DNA of 64,000 nucleotides from Palsa-506 sp963836355 (GCA_963836355.1 CAWIJO010000020.1:1-64000); one strand, 5' to 3'. Counted from the first letter of the stretch, positions 9,103-18,567 are shown. Translations and numbers: made by a program. The notes: generated by a model not told the origin, from the letters alone.

Positions 9103-9894
9103 TCAGCGGGTATGCCGGCCCCGGTACTGGGCTGCGGGCAGCCCGCTGCAGAGCGCGTCCAGGGCCTGGCTGACGGCTGCGTCGATGACGCGGGCGCAGG
9201 CCAGGAAGGCCGCCGAGTCGGTGACCGGTTCGGCAATCTCGTCCTCGGCCGGTTCCACGTACGGCACCTGGCCGCGCAATTGTGCGACCTCCGCCACCAG
9301 GTGCCGTGCCTGGTCCGCAGCGGAGTAGCCTGCGGCGGGCAAGCCGGCTGACGGCGCGCCCGCGTCGGTCTGGTCGGCGGCGCCCTGGTGGGCGGGCGGC
9401 CGGGCCGTTGCGGCGGCCGAGGCGTAGGCCGTCAGGCGGGCGAATTCCCGCAGCAGGTAGGCGCGCCGGGAGGCGCGGGGGCGCATCGCCACGACGGCGT
9501 CCCGGTGCTCCCGGCAAGCCGCAAGGATCAGGTCCGCCGCATCCACGTCGGCGGCCGTAAGGCCGTGGCTGGCCGCGCCATCGGCATCCGTCCCAAGCCA
9601 GCTCAGCGCCTCGGCGGCGTACGGGTGAACGGGGCACCCGTCCAGGCTCGCTGTCCCGGCACTCGTGACGCGAAACCCGCGGGCAGCGAGGCCGAGGCGG
9701 TCGCGCAGACCCTGCCGGGCAAGCCGCTCGGCCATTACCGACCGGCAGAGGTTGCCGGTGCAGACGAACAGGATGCCGAACTGGCCAGCTGCCGGGGTGC
9801 CGTGCTGCGTCACGGCCGGCAGCGGCATGGCGGGCACCTGGTCAAGGGCCGGCTTGGCGGGCGGCGGCACCGCGGCCGGGCTCCAGTCGGACAC
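9103..9894 (-). CDS. Low-molecular-weight protein-tyrosine phosphatase
   Basis: This protein of 263 residues has the LMW-PTP active-site loop CTGNLCRS (C-x5-R) near residue 46, preceded by the strand FGILFVCTGN. SAGTASLDGCPVHP and the segment ADLILAACREHRDAV follow as usual in the family. The C-terminal general-acid region, normally a Asp-Pro pair, reads EDEIAEPVTDS, so the Asp may be replaced by Glu. An Ala/Pro-rich leader of about 35 residues precedes the domain, and an inserted loop at 170-200 makes the protein longer than the usual 150-200 residues. The start is GTG 9894. Bacterial enzymes of this type (Wzb, PtpA) remove phosphate from tyrosine kinases that control capsule synthesis. It lies between the LCP and acetyltransferase remnants, supporting a glycan role. 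Confidence 0.85.
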   Translation of the reverse strand: MSDWSPAAVPPPAKPALDQVPAMPLPAVTQHGTPAAGQFGILFVCTGNLCRSVMAERLARQGLRDRLGLAARGFRVTSAGTASLDGCPVHPYAAEALSWLGTDADGAASHGLTAADVDAADLILAACREHRDAVVAMRPRASRRAYLLREFARLTAYASAAATARPPAHQGAADQTDAGAPSAGLPAAGYSAADQARHLVAEVAQLRGQVPYVEPAEDEIAEPVTDSAAFLACARVIDAAVSQALDALCSGLPAAQYRGRHTR

Positions 9895-9898
9895 GGCG

Positions 9899-10345
9899 TC
9901 AGCTGGGTGCCACGAGGGTCACCGTGGCCGGATGCCGACTGGCGAACGCCGCGACTGAGTCATTCCTGATCGCCTTCCACGGCTGGTGGCGGGCGGGCCC
10001 GCGCAGGATCGCCAGTAGCAGTGCCAGCTGACGCCGCACCCGGCCGTGCTCGGCGAGCGGCGACTGCCGCACGGAGTTCAGGGCGTTGGCACAGGTCACG
10101 TATTGACCCCTCGGTGGAAGACGGCGCCGTTGCCTGTGGCCTGGCCCGGCAGGATCACGTTAACGCCGCCAGGCCGTCCAGGGGCCGCGGCCACGCCGGC
10201 GAAGCCGACGACTTTGTAGTGATCGAGACGCACATTGATGAGGTGCTCCAGCGTCTTGATCAGCAGCGATGGTCCGCCGGCACGCACCGTGCCGGCTATC
10301 GGCATCGAGCCGTGGCCGGGGGACGTGCACCTCCCCCGCGTTCGG
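9899..10345 (-). pseudogene. LytR-CpsA-Psr (LCP) family protein, fragment
   Basis: The minus strand carries GGPSLLIKTLEHLINVRLDH and YKVVGFAGVA, then after a shift GGVNVILPGQATGNGAVFHR, and after another shift ALNSVRQSPLAEHGRVRRQL with ALLLAILRG, ending at TGA 9899. This is the core of the LCP fold: the vNVRLDHY helix, the GGV(N/D)V strand, and the R-Q basic pair that holds polyprenyl pyrophosphate. The N-terminal membrane helix and the first beta strand are missing, and at least two frameshifts are present. LCP proteins transfer glycopolymers to peptidoglycan outside the membrane. This remnant lies 5 nt upstream of the tyrosine phosphatase gene. Confidence 0.6.
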
Positions 10346-10454
10346 CGCGATGATTGCCCACCGCGGCCGGGGTCCGGCTGGCGTTGAGGTGCACGAGCGC
10401 GCGGGCGGCCCGGCCCCGCGCCATACCCCGCCGCCGGATGGGCACACTGGTGCC

Positions 10455-11160
10455 ATGACTGCTCCAGCCAGCTACCCCGAGCCGCCCGCGCCCGCGTTCC
10501 TCTTCGATCTCGACGGGACGCTGATCGACAGCGTGTACCAGCACGTGATCGCCTGGCGGCACGCGCTGTCGCGGCTGGACATCGACCTGTCGGTGTGGCG
10601 GATCCACCGCCGGATCGGGATGAGCGGCGGACTCTTCGTCTCCGCCCTCATGCGCGAGACGGGCATCTCGCTGTCCGAGGCGGACATCGAGATGCTGCAG
10701 GAGGCGCACGCGGCGGAGTACCTGAAGCAGGCCGACTCCGTCCGGCCGCTGCCCGGCGCGGCCGAGCTGCTGGCGGCGCTCACCGCAAAGAAGGTGCCGT
10801 GGATGATCGCGACGAGCGGCCGGATGGCCACCGCCAGCGCCGCGCTTCCGCTGCTCGGGCTGCCGCCGGACACCTTCATGGTGACCCGCGACCTGGTGCG
10901 GCGGGCCAAGCCCGACCCCGACCTGTTCCTCGCCGCGGCCGCCCAGCTCGGGATCGACGCGCGGGACGCGATGGTGGTCGGGTGACAGCGTCTGGGACCT
11001 GCTGGCGGCCCGGCGGGCCGGGGCGATCGGCATCGGGCTGATGTCGGGCGGCTACGGCCGCGAGGAACTTGAGCGGGCCGGCGCCTACCGGGTCTACGCC
11101 GACCCGGCCGAGATGCTGGCCAGGGCCGACGAGCTCGGCGTGCGCGACCTGACCGGCTGA
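10455..11160 (+). pseudogene. HAD-superfamily phosphatase with one frameshift
   Basis: From ATG 10455 the protein opens APAFLFDLDGTLIDSVYQHV, HAD motif I with the nucleophile in DLDGT. A cap domain follows with RRIGMSGGLFVSALMRETGI, then motif II in WMIATSGRM and motif III in RRAKPDPDLFLAAA. Motif IV should read VVGDSVWD, but an extra T at about 10985 creates VVG-stop. In the next frame it continues DSVWDLLAARRAGAIGIGL to ADELGVRDLTG and a TGA at 11160. The total of about 235 residues is normal for phosphoglycolate-phosphatase-like enzymes. A single indel in otherwise clean sequence could be an assembly error; if real, the metal-binding Asp of motif IV is lost. The substrate is not predictable. 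Confidence 0.75.
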
Positions 11161-11261
11161 CCGTTCCCTGCTCGGCCGACCCGGCCCGGATCGGCTCACC
11201 AGCCTCCCGGATCCGCGCTGAGATCGGGGCCGGGCGTCCCCGCAACCCGGCGTGCGGTCTG

Positions 11262-11774
11262 TTACGGCCGGGCCATCACGACGACGATCAGCCCTGACAC
11301 GACCATGAGCGAGCCCGCCCAGGTCAAGTAGTTAGCGCGTTCGTGCAGGACGAGGATGCTCACGGCCAGGATGCCGATATAGCCGAGGGCGTTGAATGGA
11401 TAGGCGACGCTCAGCGGTACCCGGGACAGCGTGACGAGCCAGGCCATCGCCGAGATGCCGAAAACCGCGAGTCCGAGCAGCACCCAGGGCGAGGTGGCCG
11501 CGCCGGCGGCCAGCGAGCCGCCGGACTCAGCCGCGCGACTTGTCGCGATCTGCATGCCGTGTTTGAGCATTATCTGGCCGACGGCGGCGGCGGTTACGGC
11601 GAACAGCAGCAGCGCCGCGGTTGCTACCGACAAGCGATGCCTCCTCGGTGTCTCTGCATGATTCGAACGCCTTGTTTCCTGACGTTCCGGCGGCTGCGTG
11701 GACACGTTCGCCGAGGGCGTGGCAACGTGCGCAACCCGACGCGTGCGGCTACCCACCTCAGACGACTTCGGCAT
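11262..11774 (-). CDS. SMR/ArnF-like small membrane transporter
   Basis: 170 residues with a basic cytoplasmic leader of about 45 residues and four hydrophobic helices: LSVATAALLLFAVTAAAVGQ, SPWVLLGLAVFGISAMAWLV, a Pro-containing third helix VPLSVAYPFNALGYIGILAV, and LTWAGSLMVVSGLIVVVMAR. The pattern VPLSVAYPF and the loop LHERANYLTWAGS are typical of the EamA/SMR superfamily branch that includes ArnE/ArnF flippases. Its start overlaps the last 17 nt of the GT2-methyltransferase gene, so the two are translationally coupled. Together with that DPM-like glycosyltransferase, a plausible role is flipping a polyprenyl-phosphate sugar across the membrane. That substrate is inferred, not shown. Confidence 0.7.
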   Translation of the reverse strand: MPKSSEVGSRTRRVAHVATPSANVSTQPPERQETRRSNHAETPRRHRLSVATAALLLFAVTAAAVGQIMLKHGMQIATSRAAESGGSLAAGAATSPWVLLGLAVFGISAMAWLVTLSRVPLSVAYPFNALGYIGILAVSILVLHERANYLTWAGSLMVVSGLIVVVMARP

Positions 11775-13248
11775 GCACCGTGTCCATCGCGTGCGGGGTC
11801 AGCGTCAGGATGTACTGGTAGCCGAACAGGGTCGGCCGGATGCGGACCAAAGGCTTGTCGATCTTTCGAAGAGTCCGGAGTTTCCGGCCGTCCGCCTCGG
11901 AGATGGCCGGAAACGGCAGTCCAGTCGCTTGCTCCTCCACGATGTCGAATCCGCTGGCGCGGACCAGCCGGCGCAGGGTTGCCCGGGTGAAGAAGCGCAG
12001 GTGCGTCTCGTCCAGGATGCCCCGGCGGTCGTATCCGAACAGGCCGACAGCAGTCCTCGCCCGGGGATACCAGTGCGCGAAGTTCGGAACCGAGAGCAGC
12101 ACCTGGCCGCCTGGCCGCAGCACCCTGCGCATGTCGCGCAGTATCTCGCCGGGACGCGACAGGTGCTCGATGACGTCCGCCGCCACAATGATGTCAAAGC
12201 CGCCACCCACCTCACCCGGGATGCCCTCTTCGAGGCTGGCCTTGACGAAGTGGTCGGCGCGTTCGCGCACCCCCGGGATTTCCAGGTAGTCCACGCCGGT
12301 CACCTCGTGACCGGCGGCCCGGGCGTGGGCCGCGAAGAGGCCGCTTGAGCAGCCGAGGTCGAGGATGCGGGATCCCGGCAGGCCGGCCAGCTTTCCCAGG
12401 AGTACCGCGTGCGAGGATCCGTCACCGTCCTTGAACGCATAGTCCGGTGGCTTGGGTACCCATTCCGAGGTCCCGAATCCCATGGACACCAGCCGGTACG
12501 CGAGCACGTCCTTGACCACGTCCATGGCGTAGCGCATACCGTTGACGTAGCAGATCTCATCGCCGTAGTAGGTAGGAATCGGAATTTCCAGGATCCGCTT
12601 CCCGGCATGGATCAGCTGAACGATGATCTGCGTATCGAAGTCGAAATCGTCGGTGTTGTGCTCGAACGGGATATCCAGCAGCGCCCTGGTGCTGTAAGCC
12701 CGGTACCCAGAATGGAACTCGGTCAGCTCAGTACCGAGCAGCGCATTCTCGACATGAGTGAGGATTCGGTTGCCGACCAGCTTATAGAGCGGCATCCCAC
12801 CGCGGCGAGCGGCCCCCTTATCCATCATGCGGGAACCCATCACGGCATCGCATTCGCCCCGCTCCAGCGGGGCCACCATCTCCGGCAGCAGTTCCGGCGC
12901 GTACTGGCCATCCCCGTGCAGCAGCACCACGATGTCGAGCCCGCGCTCCAGCGCCAGCTTGTATGCCGCCTTCTGATTACCGCCGTAGCCGAGGTTCTTG
13001 GTATGTCGCACCACCAACGTCCGCGGCGTGTCAGGCCGCTCAGCCCAGGCTTTTCCGCTGGCGAAGGTGTGGTCGTGGCTCGCGTCGTCGAGCACGATCA
13101 TCTCGGCGATCCGCTCCCGGAAATCCACCGGAATCCGGTCCAGTGTGGCACGCAGGGTGGACTCGGCATTGTAGGCAACGACGAGGATGCCAATCCGAGG
13201 GCGACCATCCTTGTCACTCAGGCTTTTACGCCCGTCTGCGGAACACAC
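11758..13248 (-). CDS. Glycosyltransferase family 2 fused to a SAM-dependent methyltransferase
   Basis: 496 residues in two domains. Residues 18-250 are a GT2 of the dolichol-phosphate-mannose synthase type: RIGILVVAYNAESTLRATLD, EMIVLDDASHDHT, LGYGGNQKAAYKLAL, the metal site in LLHGDGQYAPE, and the FHSGYRAYS motif of this branch. Residues 285-470 are a class I methyltransferase: motif I SRILDLGCSSGLFAAHA, then VTGVDYLE, FDIIVAADVIEHL and LRPGGQVLLSVPNFAHW. The start GTG 13248 lies 6 nt after a TAAGAT -10 box, so the mRNA may be leaderless. It overlaps the flippase-like gene. Likely it makes and methylates, or methylates the product of, a lipid-linked sugar for cell-envelope glycans. Confidence 0.88.
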   Translation of the reverse strand: MCSADGRKSLSDKDGRPRIGILVVAYNAESTLRATLDRIPVDFRERIAEMIVLDDASHDHTFASGKAWAERPDTPRTLVVRHTKNLGYGGNQKAAYKLALERGLDIVVLLHGDGQYAPELLPEMVAPLERGECDAVMGSRMMDKGAARRGGMPLYKLVGNRILTHVENALLGTELTEFHSGYRAYSTRALLDIPFEHNTDDFDFDTQIIVQLIHAGKRILEIPIPTYYGDEICYVNGMRYAMDVVKDVLAYRLVSMGFGTSEWVPKPPDYAFKDGDGSSHAVLLGKLAGLPGSRILDLGCSSGLFAAHARAAGHEVTGVDYLEIPGVRERADHFVKASLEEGIPGEVGGGFDIIVAADVIEHLSRPGEILRDMRRVLRPGGQVLLSVPNFAHWYPRARTAVGLFGYDRRGILDETHLRFFTRATLRRLVRASGFDIVEEQATGLPFPAISEADGRKLRTLRKIDKPLVRIRPTLFGYQYILTLTPHAMDTVHAEVV

Positions 13249-13290
13249 CTAAGAATCTTATCCCAGCGTCGGCCATGCCTAACGCCTTAA
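13248..13290 (-). promoter_or_regulatory. Putative promoter giving a leaderless GT2-methyltransferase transcript
   Basis: On the minus strand TAAGAT (13260-13255) is followed by six bases and then the GTG start at 13248, placing the expected transcription start at the G of the start codon. No Shine-Dalgarno sequence is present. The AT-rich 13261-13430 upstream region supports a promoter. The -35 is not clear. Confidence 0.35.
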
Positions 13291-13432
13291 CACAAATTCT
13301 GGCTAAAGAAATTAGTAACGAACATTTCACTACGACGCTTATCTGACAAGAGTTACGTCTTGCTATCATCTCGAACCAGGACACATATTATCAGGGCTTA
13401 CCGAGTCCAAATAATCTCTGCAATAGCTCCAT

Positions 13433-15441
13433 CTATCGATGAATTGAGCCCGTGCGGCCGATATGTTCGGGATGGCCGGTGCCGCCACCCGCCGGCCTGA
13501 TCCGGGCACCGTAGACGTTCACCGTCCCGCTGCCCGCGGACCACACCCGGACCTCCAGTCGCTGGCCCACCTTCGGCGGGTTGAAGTGCGCCCGGAATGG
13601 GCCCCATCCTGAATAGAGGCTAGGCCCGGTAGGCAGTCGTGGCATCCACGGGTAGGACTACCGTCTCGACCCCGGTCGTGACCGGGACGCTCCGCCGGGC
13701 GAGCAGTATGTTGCCGGTGTCGTTCCAGACCTCCACATTCACTGGCCCGGTCGCGGACAGGCTGACCAGGGCCCGATACCGGCCGGGCGGCTGCTGCCAG
13801 GCGAGCCCGTCGGCTACGTAGCCCCTGCCTCCGGTCGACGTCACGCGCCAGGTTTCGGCTGGCCCGGTCATGACACGCTTCGCTACCGTGTCGGGCGCCA
13901 GCGGTGCCGCCCAGGCCAGGAGAGCCGCAGAGTTGCCCGGCACGCGTGATCGAGTTCACACCTGGTGGCGGGCGCCAGCGAAAAGCCCATACACCATTGG
14001 CGTGCGTGACGAGCGTGGCGTGAAGTACGTCGGCGAGTTCCCCGATCAGCGCCGCCGCACTTGCCGTGCTCTGAGTTTCTATGCCTTCCAAAGGTGTGAT
14101 GATGAACCAGGTTTCGCCCCGGCCGACCGGTACCGTCCCGGGCCCGAAGATCGGGTGGATGTCACTGCGTCCGGACAGCCCGCCAACCACACCCTGAGAT
14201 GCGATCACCTCAGCTGAGGCCGGGATGCGAGCGGCGATGCCAGCCAGCGTCGCCGCGCTGGCGCTGGACACCCTAAGCCACTGTCCCGGTGTCCGTGATC
14301 CCCATACCACCGTCCAGCCGATTGCTTGCACAGCGAGCAGGCCGGCCAGCAGGAAAGCCGTTCGACGGCGGCGCACGGCGAGCCAGCCCAGCACGGCCAC
14401 CGTTCCCACCGCCAGCAAAGGGTAGAGGGGGACGTTCTGAAAACCGGGTGACGCGAACAGCCAGGATGGCCAGAGGTTATCTGCCAGCAGCACGATCACG
14501 GAGAGAGGCAGGAGCCACACGTAGGCGACTCCCAGCAGTCCGGATGGCGCCAGGTTCGCCCATATATCGATACGTTTGGCCCATAGCGCCTGCAATATCC
14601 GGAGCGGATGGGTCACGATTCCCTTCGCCATCGCAAACAAGCTGAGCGAGGAGCCGGTAGGACCGGCGGTTGCCAGGTATGCGTAGGCATGGAGACCCCC
14701 GCCGGAGGCTCTGTTGCCGTGGCCGAGCGTGATGATCAAGATGGCAGTCACGCCAAGCAGCCCCAGAACAGCACCTCGCATCCGGAAGCCGCGCCCAGCC
14801 AGCACACCCGCAAGCCCGACGCCGATGAGGTAAGTGCTGGCGACGTCACCGCAGGCAAGCAGCGGCGTCACCCAGACCCATGCCCGTCGCCGTCCATTCG
14901 CGAGATCCCGGGCAAGCAGCGCAGTTAACAGGACTGCCATCGGCTCCATATGGAAGTCCTACGTGATCGTCCACCACGTCCACGGGTTGGCGACCAGCAG
15001 CACAAGGCCGACGCTGGCAAGCCACTGGGAGCCTCGCTCCTGGCGCTGGCGTCCAGCTAGCTCGCACATCCAGGTGAATGCCACGGCCTCGACCCCGACG
15101 ACGCAGGCATCCTGCACCCAGAGCAGGGTGACTCCGTGCGGCCACAGCCAGTACAGCAGGGCCAACGGCCACATGAGGAACTCGCAATGGTCCCGCCAGA
15201 ACGGCAAACGCTGCACCGTGTTGTACGGATCAAGGTTCCCGTGCGCGATTAGGTACCAGCCTTGGTGGTAGATCGCGAAGTCGTAGGTGAGCGCGAACCG
15301 GCGGTACAGGATGGTGCTCCAGACCATGAATGCCAGCAGTTGCACGCCTAGGACTGCGTAACCGATGCGCTTTAAACGCAGCAACCTAACTGGTTGTGTC
15401 ATAGGGGCGGCGTGCGTGTCCGCCGCGGTGGCCGCGCTCAT
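13433..15441 (-). pseudogene. DUF2079 membrane protein, broken by a stop and two frameshifts
   Basis: From ATG 15441 the protein begins with a membrane helix and the DUF2079 signature LTYDFAIYHQGWYLIAHGN, then RDHCEFLMWPLALLYWLWPH and NPWTWWTIT. Here a TAG at about 14958 replaces a codon in the conserved (S/T)-F-D-F-H-M-E motif, and the frame continues DFHMEPMAVLLTALLARD. After many helices the frame shifts near 13940 (MPGNSAALLAWAAPLAPDTV, then a beta-rich region) and again near 13640 (SLYSGWGPFRAHFNPPKV), ending at 13433. The start overlaps the stop of the upstream glycosyltransferase by 4 nt (ATGA). DUF2079 proteins are polytopic and thought to act on envelope glycans. Three lesions make this a pseudogene. 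Confidence 0.75.
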
Positions 15442-17594
15442 GAGCGGAACCTCACGGCGAGGATCGGCGAGTAGCCGTAGGGGTAGGAGACCTTCGGGTT
15501 CACCAGGTTTGCCTCGAAGTAGACGGGGTCGCTGGTGGCGACCGGCGAGTGGATCGTGAAGGTCGCCACGCCTGCTGCGTTGGTGAGCGCCTGGACGGGC
15601 GTCTGCCCGGGCAGGCCCTGGCTGATGACGGCCTGGGCGAACTGAAGGCCGCGCTGGTCGTAGATCACCTGGCCGAGGTAGACGGGCACGTTCGCCACCC
15701 GTATCGGCTCGTCGAGGCGGTTCACGATCCCGGCGCGCACGGTGATCTGCTGTCCTCTGGCGACGAGATGATTGATGGCCGCCGGCCGAAGTACCACCCG
15801 CCACGAACTGGCCAGGTAGGCGCCGGTTCGGCTGACCGACGCCGGGCCACTCGAGAACGCGAGGACCTGGAAGCCGTTGCTGATCGACGGCATGGCGAAG
15901 AAGCTGGGGGCCTCGATCGTGTAACTGGCTCGCTGATGCGGACCGAGCACCGCCGGGCCGTGTGCACGGCGCCAGAAGGCGGTCATGGACATGCCGTTCT
16001 CGACGGTGAAGGCCGGGCGCACGCTGCGTCCGGTCACGTTGGTGACTGCCAGGGTCAGCCGTTGCACCGTGGCGAGCTGGCCGGTCGTGCGAACCGACCG
16101 GATCGACATGGTCAGCGGGCTTGCGCTGGTGAGCGCGGCGACGATCGCCACGACGCTGGCGCCGGCTCCGCCGAGGACCACCCATCGCCAGCGGTGCCAG
16201 CAGGCTGACACGGGCGGGCGCCGCGTGGTCGCCGCGGCTGCGATCGCGGCGGGGATCAGCATCACCAGGTAGCTGCCGAACGAGCGGGTGGCGAAGAACA
16301 GTGCGAGCGACGGGAGGAGAAAGGCGGCGGCCTTGAGCGCCGGGTAGGTGGCCAGGTAGCAGGCGAAGATGGCGGCGAAGACGACCGCCGCGACGATGGT
16401 GTAGGCCCGCAGCGATCCGCCGCCCACGGGGAGCGAAAGGCTCAGGCTGATCAGGCCCTGGCCGGCCGGGACGGACTGGGACGAAAACGGCGTCAGAACC
16501 CCGCGCAGCCACGCCGATGGCGCGGAGAGCAGGTAGGGCAGGTTCGGCACGAGGAAGGCCGCCGCCGCGATGCCGAGGTACCTCAGCCCATCGCGGACCG
16601 CCTGGTCCCGGCCGCGCGCACGCCAGGACTCCAGCACGATTCCGGCCACCACGAACGGGACCACCAGCCACGGCGTCTGCTTCACCGCCATCGCGAGCCC
16701 CATGAGAATAGGCCCCCGCCAGGCGGCCGGCCCGCGGGTGGCGGCGAACCGGTCCCATCGCACGGCGGCGCCCACCAGCAGCGGTACGAACAGGAAGTCG
16801 GTGATCCCGCCGACCGCATAGCCGATGTACACGTCCATGCTGACCACCACTGCCGCCAGCGGCGCCAGCTTGCGCGGCAGCACCTTGAACAGGACCACGG
16901 CGCCCAGCGCCCAGGCGGCGACTTCGGCCCAGACGGCCGCCTGGGTCTTGATACCGAGCGCGAGCAGCGGCAGGTAGGCCTCGAAGGACAGCGCGGGGTA
17001 GGACAGCGCGGTGACCGGGCTGCCGTCCAGCCGGAAGGTGTAGCCGTTCGGGGAGACGTGGAACAGCGGGAAGGCAGGGGCCATGGAATGCAGGTACGGA
17101 TTGATGCCATGCAGGGCCAGCTGCGCAGCGTACTGGTCGAAGGCGATCTCGTCGGTGCCGTAGTCAGGAGCGATGAAGACCTGGAAGTAGCTCCACAGGG
17201 CCAGCGCGGCCAGCACGGCGAGCAGCACGCCCCAGTCGATCTGTTGCTGGCGCCCGCTCCCGAGCACCGAGTCGGGGAGCCAGGCCGCGACGATGGCAAG
17301 CAGCCCCAGCAGCCCGAGCAGCGCCACCGGAATGGCTAGCCAGGTGGCGAAGGTGAGGTACCCGGACAGCCGGAACGACCAGGTGACGATGAGAACGCCG
17401 GCCAGCGTCCGCAGTGCGCGCCCGGCCCATGCCGTCCCGTCGCTATCACCGGCGGCGGCAGCTGTGCGTGGTTGCCCGGCCCGATCGAGGGTGGCTACCG
17501 CGCCGCCGTTACCAGCCCGGACGGCTGGCGCCATGATGAAGGCGTCAGCCAGCCGGGTGGTCGTGCTCCGGTGCCGTCCCCCGGTGGGCCTCAT
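15438..17594 (-). CDS. GT-C-type membrane glycosyltransferase with C-terminal beta domain
   Basis: 718 residues. After a hydrophilic start there are about 11-12 membrane helices up to residue 480. The first large extracytoplasmic loop has IAPDYGTDEIAFDQYAAQLA and LHGINPYLHS, with the acidic pair expected of GT-C enzymes such as the GT87 mannosyltransferases. Helix-loop elements such as MGLAMAVKQTPWLVVPFVVA match that family. Residues 490-718 look like two Ig-like beta domains (SIRSVRTTGQLATVQRLTL, then IYDQRGLQFAQAVISQGLPG). GT-C enzymes use polyprenyl-phosphate sugars on the outer face. The gene follows the propeller lipoprotein by 21 nt and overlaps the DUF2079 pseudogene, so they form one operon. 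The start ATG 17594 is chosen; ATG 17534 is possible. The acceptor is unknown. Confidence 0.75.
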   Translation of the reverse strand: MRPTGGRHRSTTTRLADAFIMAPAVRAGNGGAVATLDRAGQPRTAAAAGDSDGTAWAGRALRTLAGVLIVTWSFRLSGYLTFATWLAIPVALLGLLGLLAIVAAWLPDSVLGSGRQQQIDWGVLLAVLAALALWSYFQVFIAPDYGTDEIAFDQYAAQLALHGINPYLHSMAPAFPLFHVSPNGYTFRLDGSPVTALSYPALSFEAYLPLLALGIKTQAAVWAEVAAWALGAVVLFKVLPRKLAPLAAVVVSMDVYIGYAVGGITDFLFVPLLVGAAVRWDRFAATRGPAAWRGPILMGLAMAVKQTPWLVVPFVVAGIVLESWRARGRDQAVRDGLRYLGIAAAAFLVPNLPYLLSAPSAWLRGVLTPFSSQSVPAGQGLISLSLSLPVGGGSLRAYTIVAAVVFAAIFACYLATYPALKAAAFLLPSLALFFATRSFGSYLVMLIPAAIAAAATTRRPPVSACWHRWRWVVLGGAGASVVAIVAALTSASPLTMSIRSVRTTGQLATVQRLTLAVTNVTGRSVRPAFTVENGMSMTAFWRRAHGPAVLGPHQRASYTIEAPSFFAMPSISNGFQVLAFSSGPASVSRTGAYLASSWRVVLRPAAINHLVARGQQITVRAGIVNRLDEPIRVANVPVYLGQVIYDQRGLQFAQAVISQGLPGQTPVQALTNAAGVATFTIHSPVATSDPVYFEANLVNPKVSYPYGYSPILAVRFRS

Positions 17595-17615
17595 CGCCTC
17601 GGGGTCTGGCCGACG

Positions 17616-18503
17616 CTAGACCGCGAAAACCTGAATGTTGCCATAGCCTGCCGTCCCCACCACTTCGAAGAGTTGACTTCCGCTGGCGGAGACCAGCACC
17701 TCCAGACAGTGACTCGGTGCCGGCAGGACACGGCGCACGCTTTCGGTGGCGGCATCTACGACCGCGATGTTGGACACGGCATCGGTGCCCTTCAGCACAT
17801 ACAGCCGGCTGCCATCCGGGCTCAGGGCAAGGGACCGGCCGGGATCATGGCCGACGCTGAACCTCGCCATGACCTTGCCGCCGGAGACGGAGATCTCGCT
17901 GATGTTCCCGTCCCGTTCCAGGACGTAGAGCAGGGTCTGCTGAATATCGGGCACGACGGAAACGGTGTTGGTCGGCACCGGAACCGTTCCCCGCCTCCGG
18001 CCGTTCTGCGAATTCACGATCGTCACGCTGGCCGAGTTCGCCCAGCCGGTCAGGACATAGAAGGTGGTGCCGTCACTTCCCACTGCCACGTCGCGGGCCG
18101 GCGCGGGAAGCGCCACGGTCCGGATGCGCTTCGTGGTGCGGCCGTCCAGCAATTCGAGCGCCCCGGCCCGGTTGGTCCCGATCGCGACGCCGAGCACGCC
18201 CGTCGACGATTCGGCCAGCGAGCGCGCGGCACCGCTGACCGAAACGCTGCCAGTGACCTGGCCGCTGGAGGAGTCCATCTCGAACAAGCCGGTACTACGC
18301 CCGCCGGCGAGCGCCCAGATGATCCCGTTCGGCTGTGGTGCGGCCGCAGCCAGGATGCGCTTCGGCGCGCGGACAATGCGCTCCGGCATCACCTTGGCTA
18401 AGGTCTGCGGCCTCGAAGTGCCGCTCCCGCCGCAGGCAGCCAGCATGAGCGCCGCAGACACGAGTCCGATGACCACCGTCGTGCGGCGCGCCACACCCGT
18501 CAT
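17616..18503 (-). CDS. Secreted lipoprotein with YncE-like beta-propeller
   Basis: 295 residues. It starts with a signal peptide and lipobox, SAALMLAACGGSG, so the mature protein is expected to be anchored at Cys 24. The rest is made of repeated blades ending in patterns such as TTFYVLTGWANSASVTIVN, TLLYVLERDGNISEISVSGG and DGSRLYVLKGTDAVSNIAVV, the seven-bladed YVTN/YncE propeller layout. The last residues GYGNIQVFAV end the final strand. Such propellers usually mediate binding rather than catalysis. It is immediately upstream of the GT-C glycosyltransferase on the same strand, so it may help assemble or sense the exported glycan; that is inference from position. Confidence 0.75.
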   Translation of the reverse strand: MTGVARRTTVVIGLVSAALMLAACGGSGTSRPQTLAKVMPERIVRAPKRILAAAAPQPNGIIWALAGGRSTGLFEMDSSSGQVTGSVSVSGAARSLAESSTGVLGVAIGTNRAGALELLDGRTTKRIRTVALPAPARDVAVGSDGTTFYVLTGWANSASVTIVNSQNGRRRGTVPVPTNTVSVVPDIQQTLLYVLERDGNISEISVSGGKVMARFSVGHDPGRSLALSPDGSRLYVLKGTDAVSNIAVVDAATESVRRVLPAPSHCLEVLVSASGSQLFEVVGTAGYGNIQVFAV

Positions 18504-18567
18504 GGCATGCTTCCTTCCACTTATTGCTCATTGCCCGGGGGTTACGTGTGCGGCGCCGCCCCGCACC

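Noticed and set aside
10269..10454. Extension of the HAD protein upstream of 10455
   Set aside because: The added residues are Arg/Pro/Gly-rich and overlap the LCP remnant. The family start fits ATG 10455.
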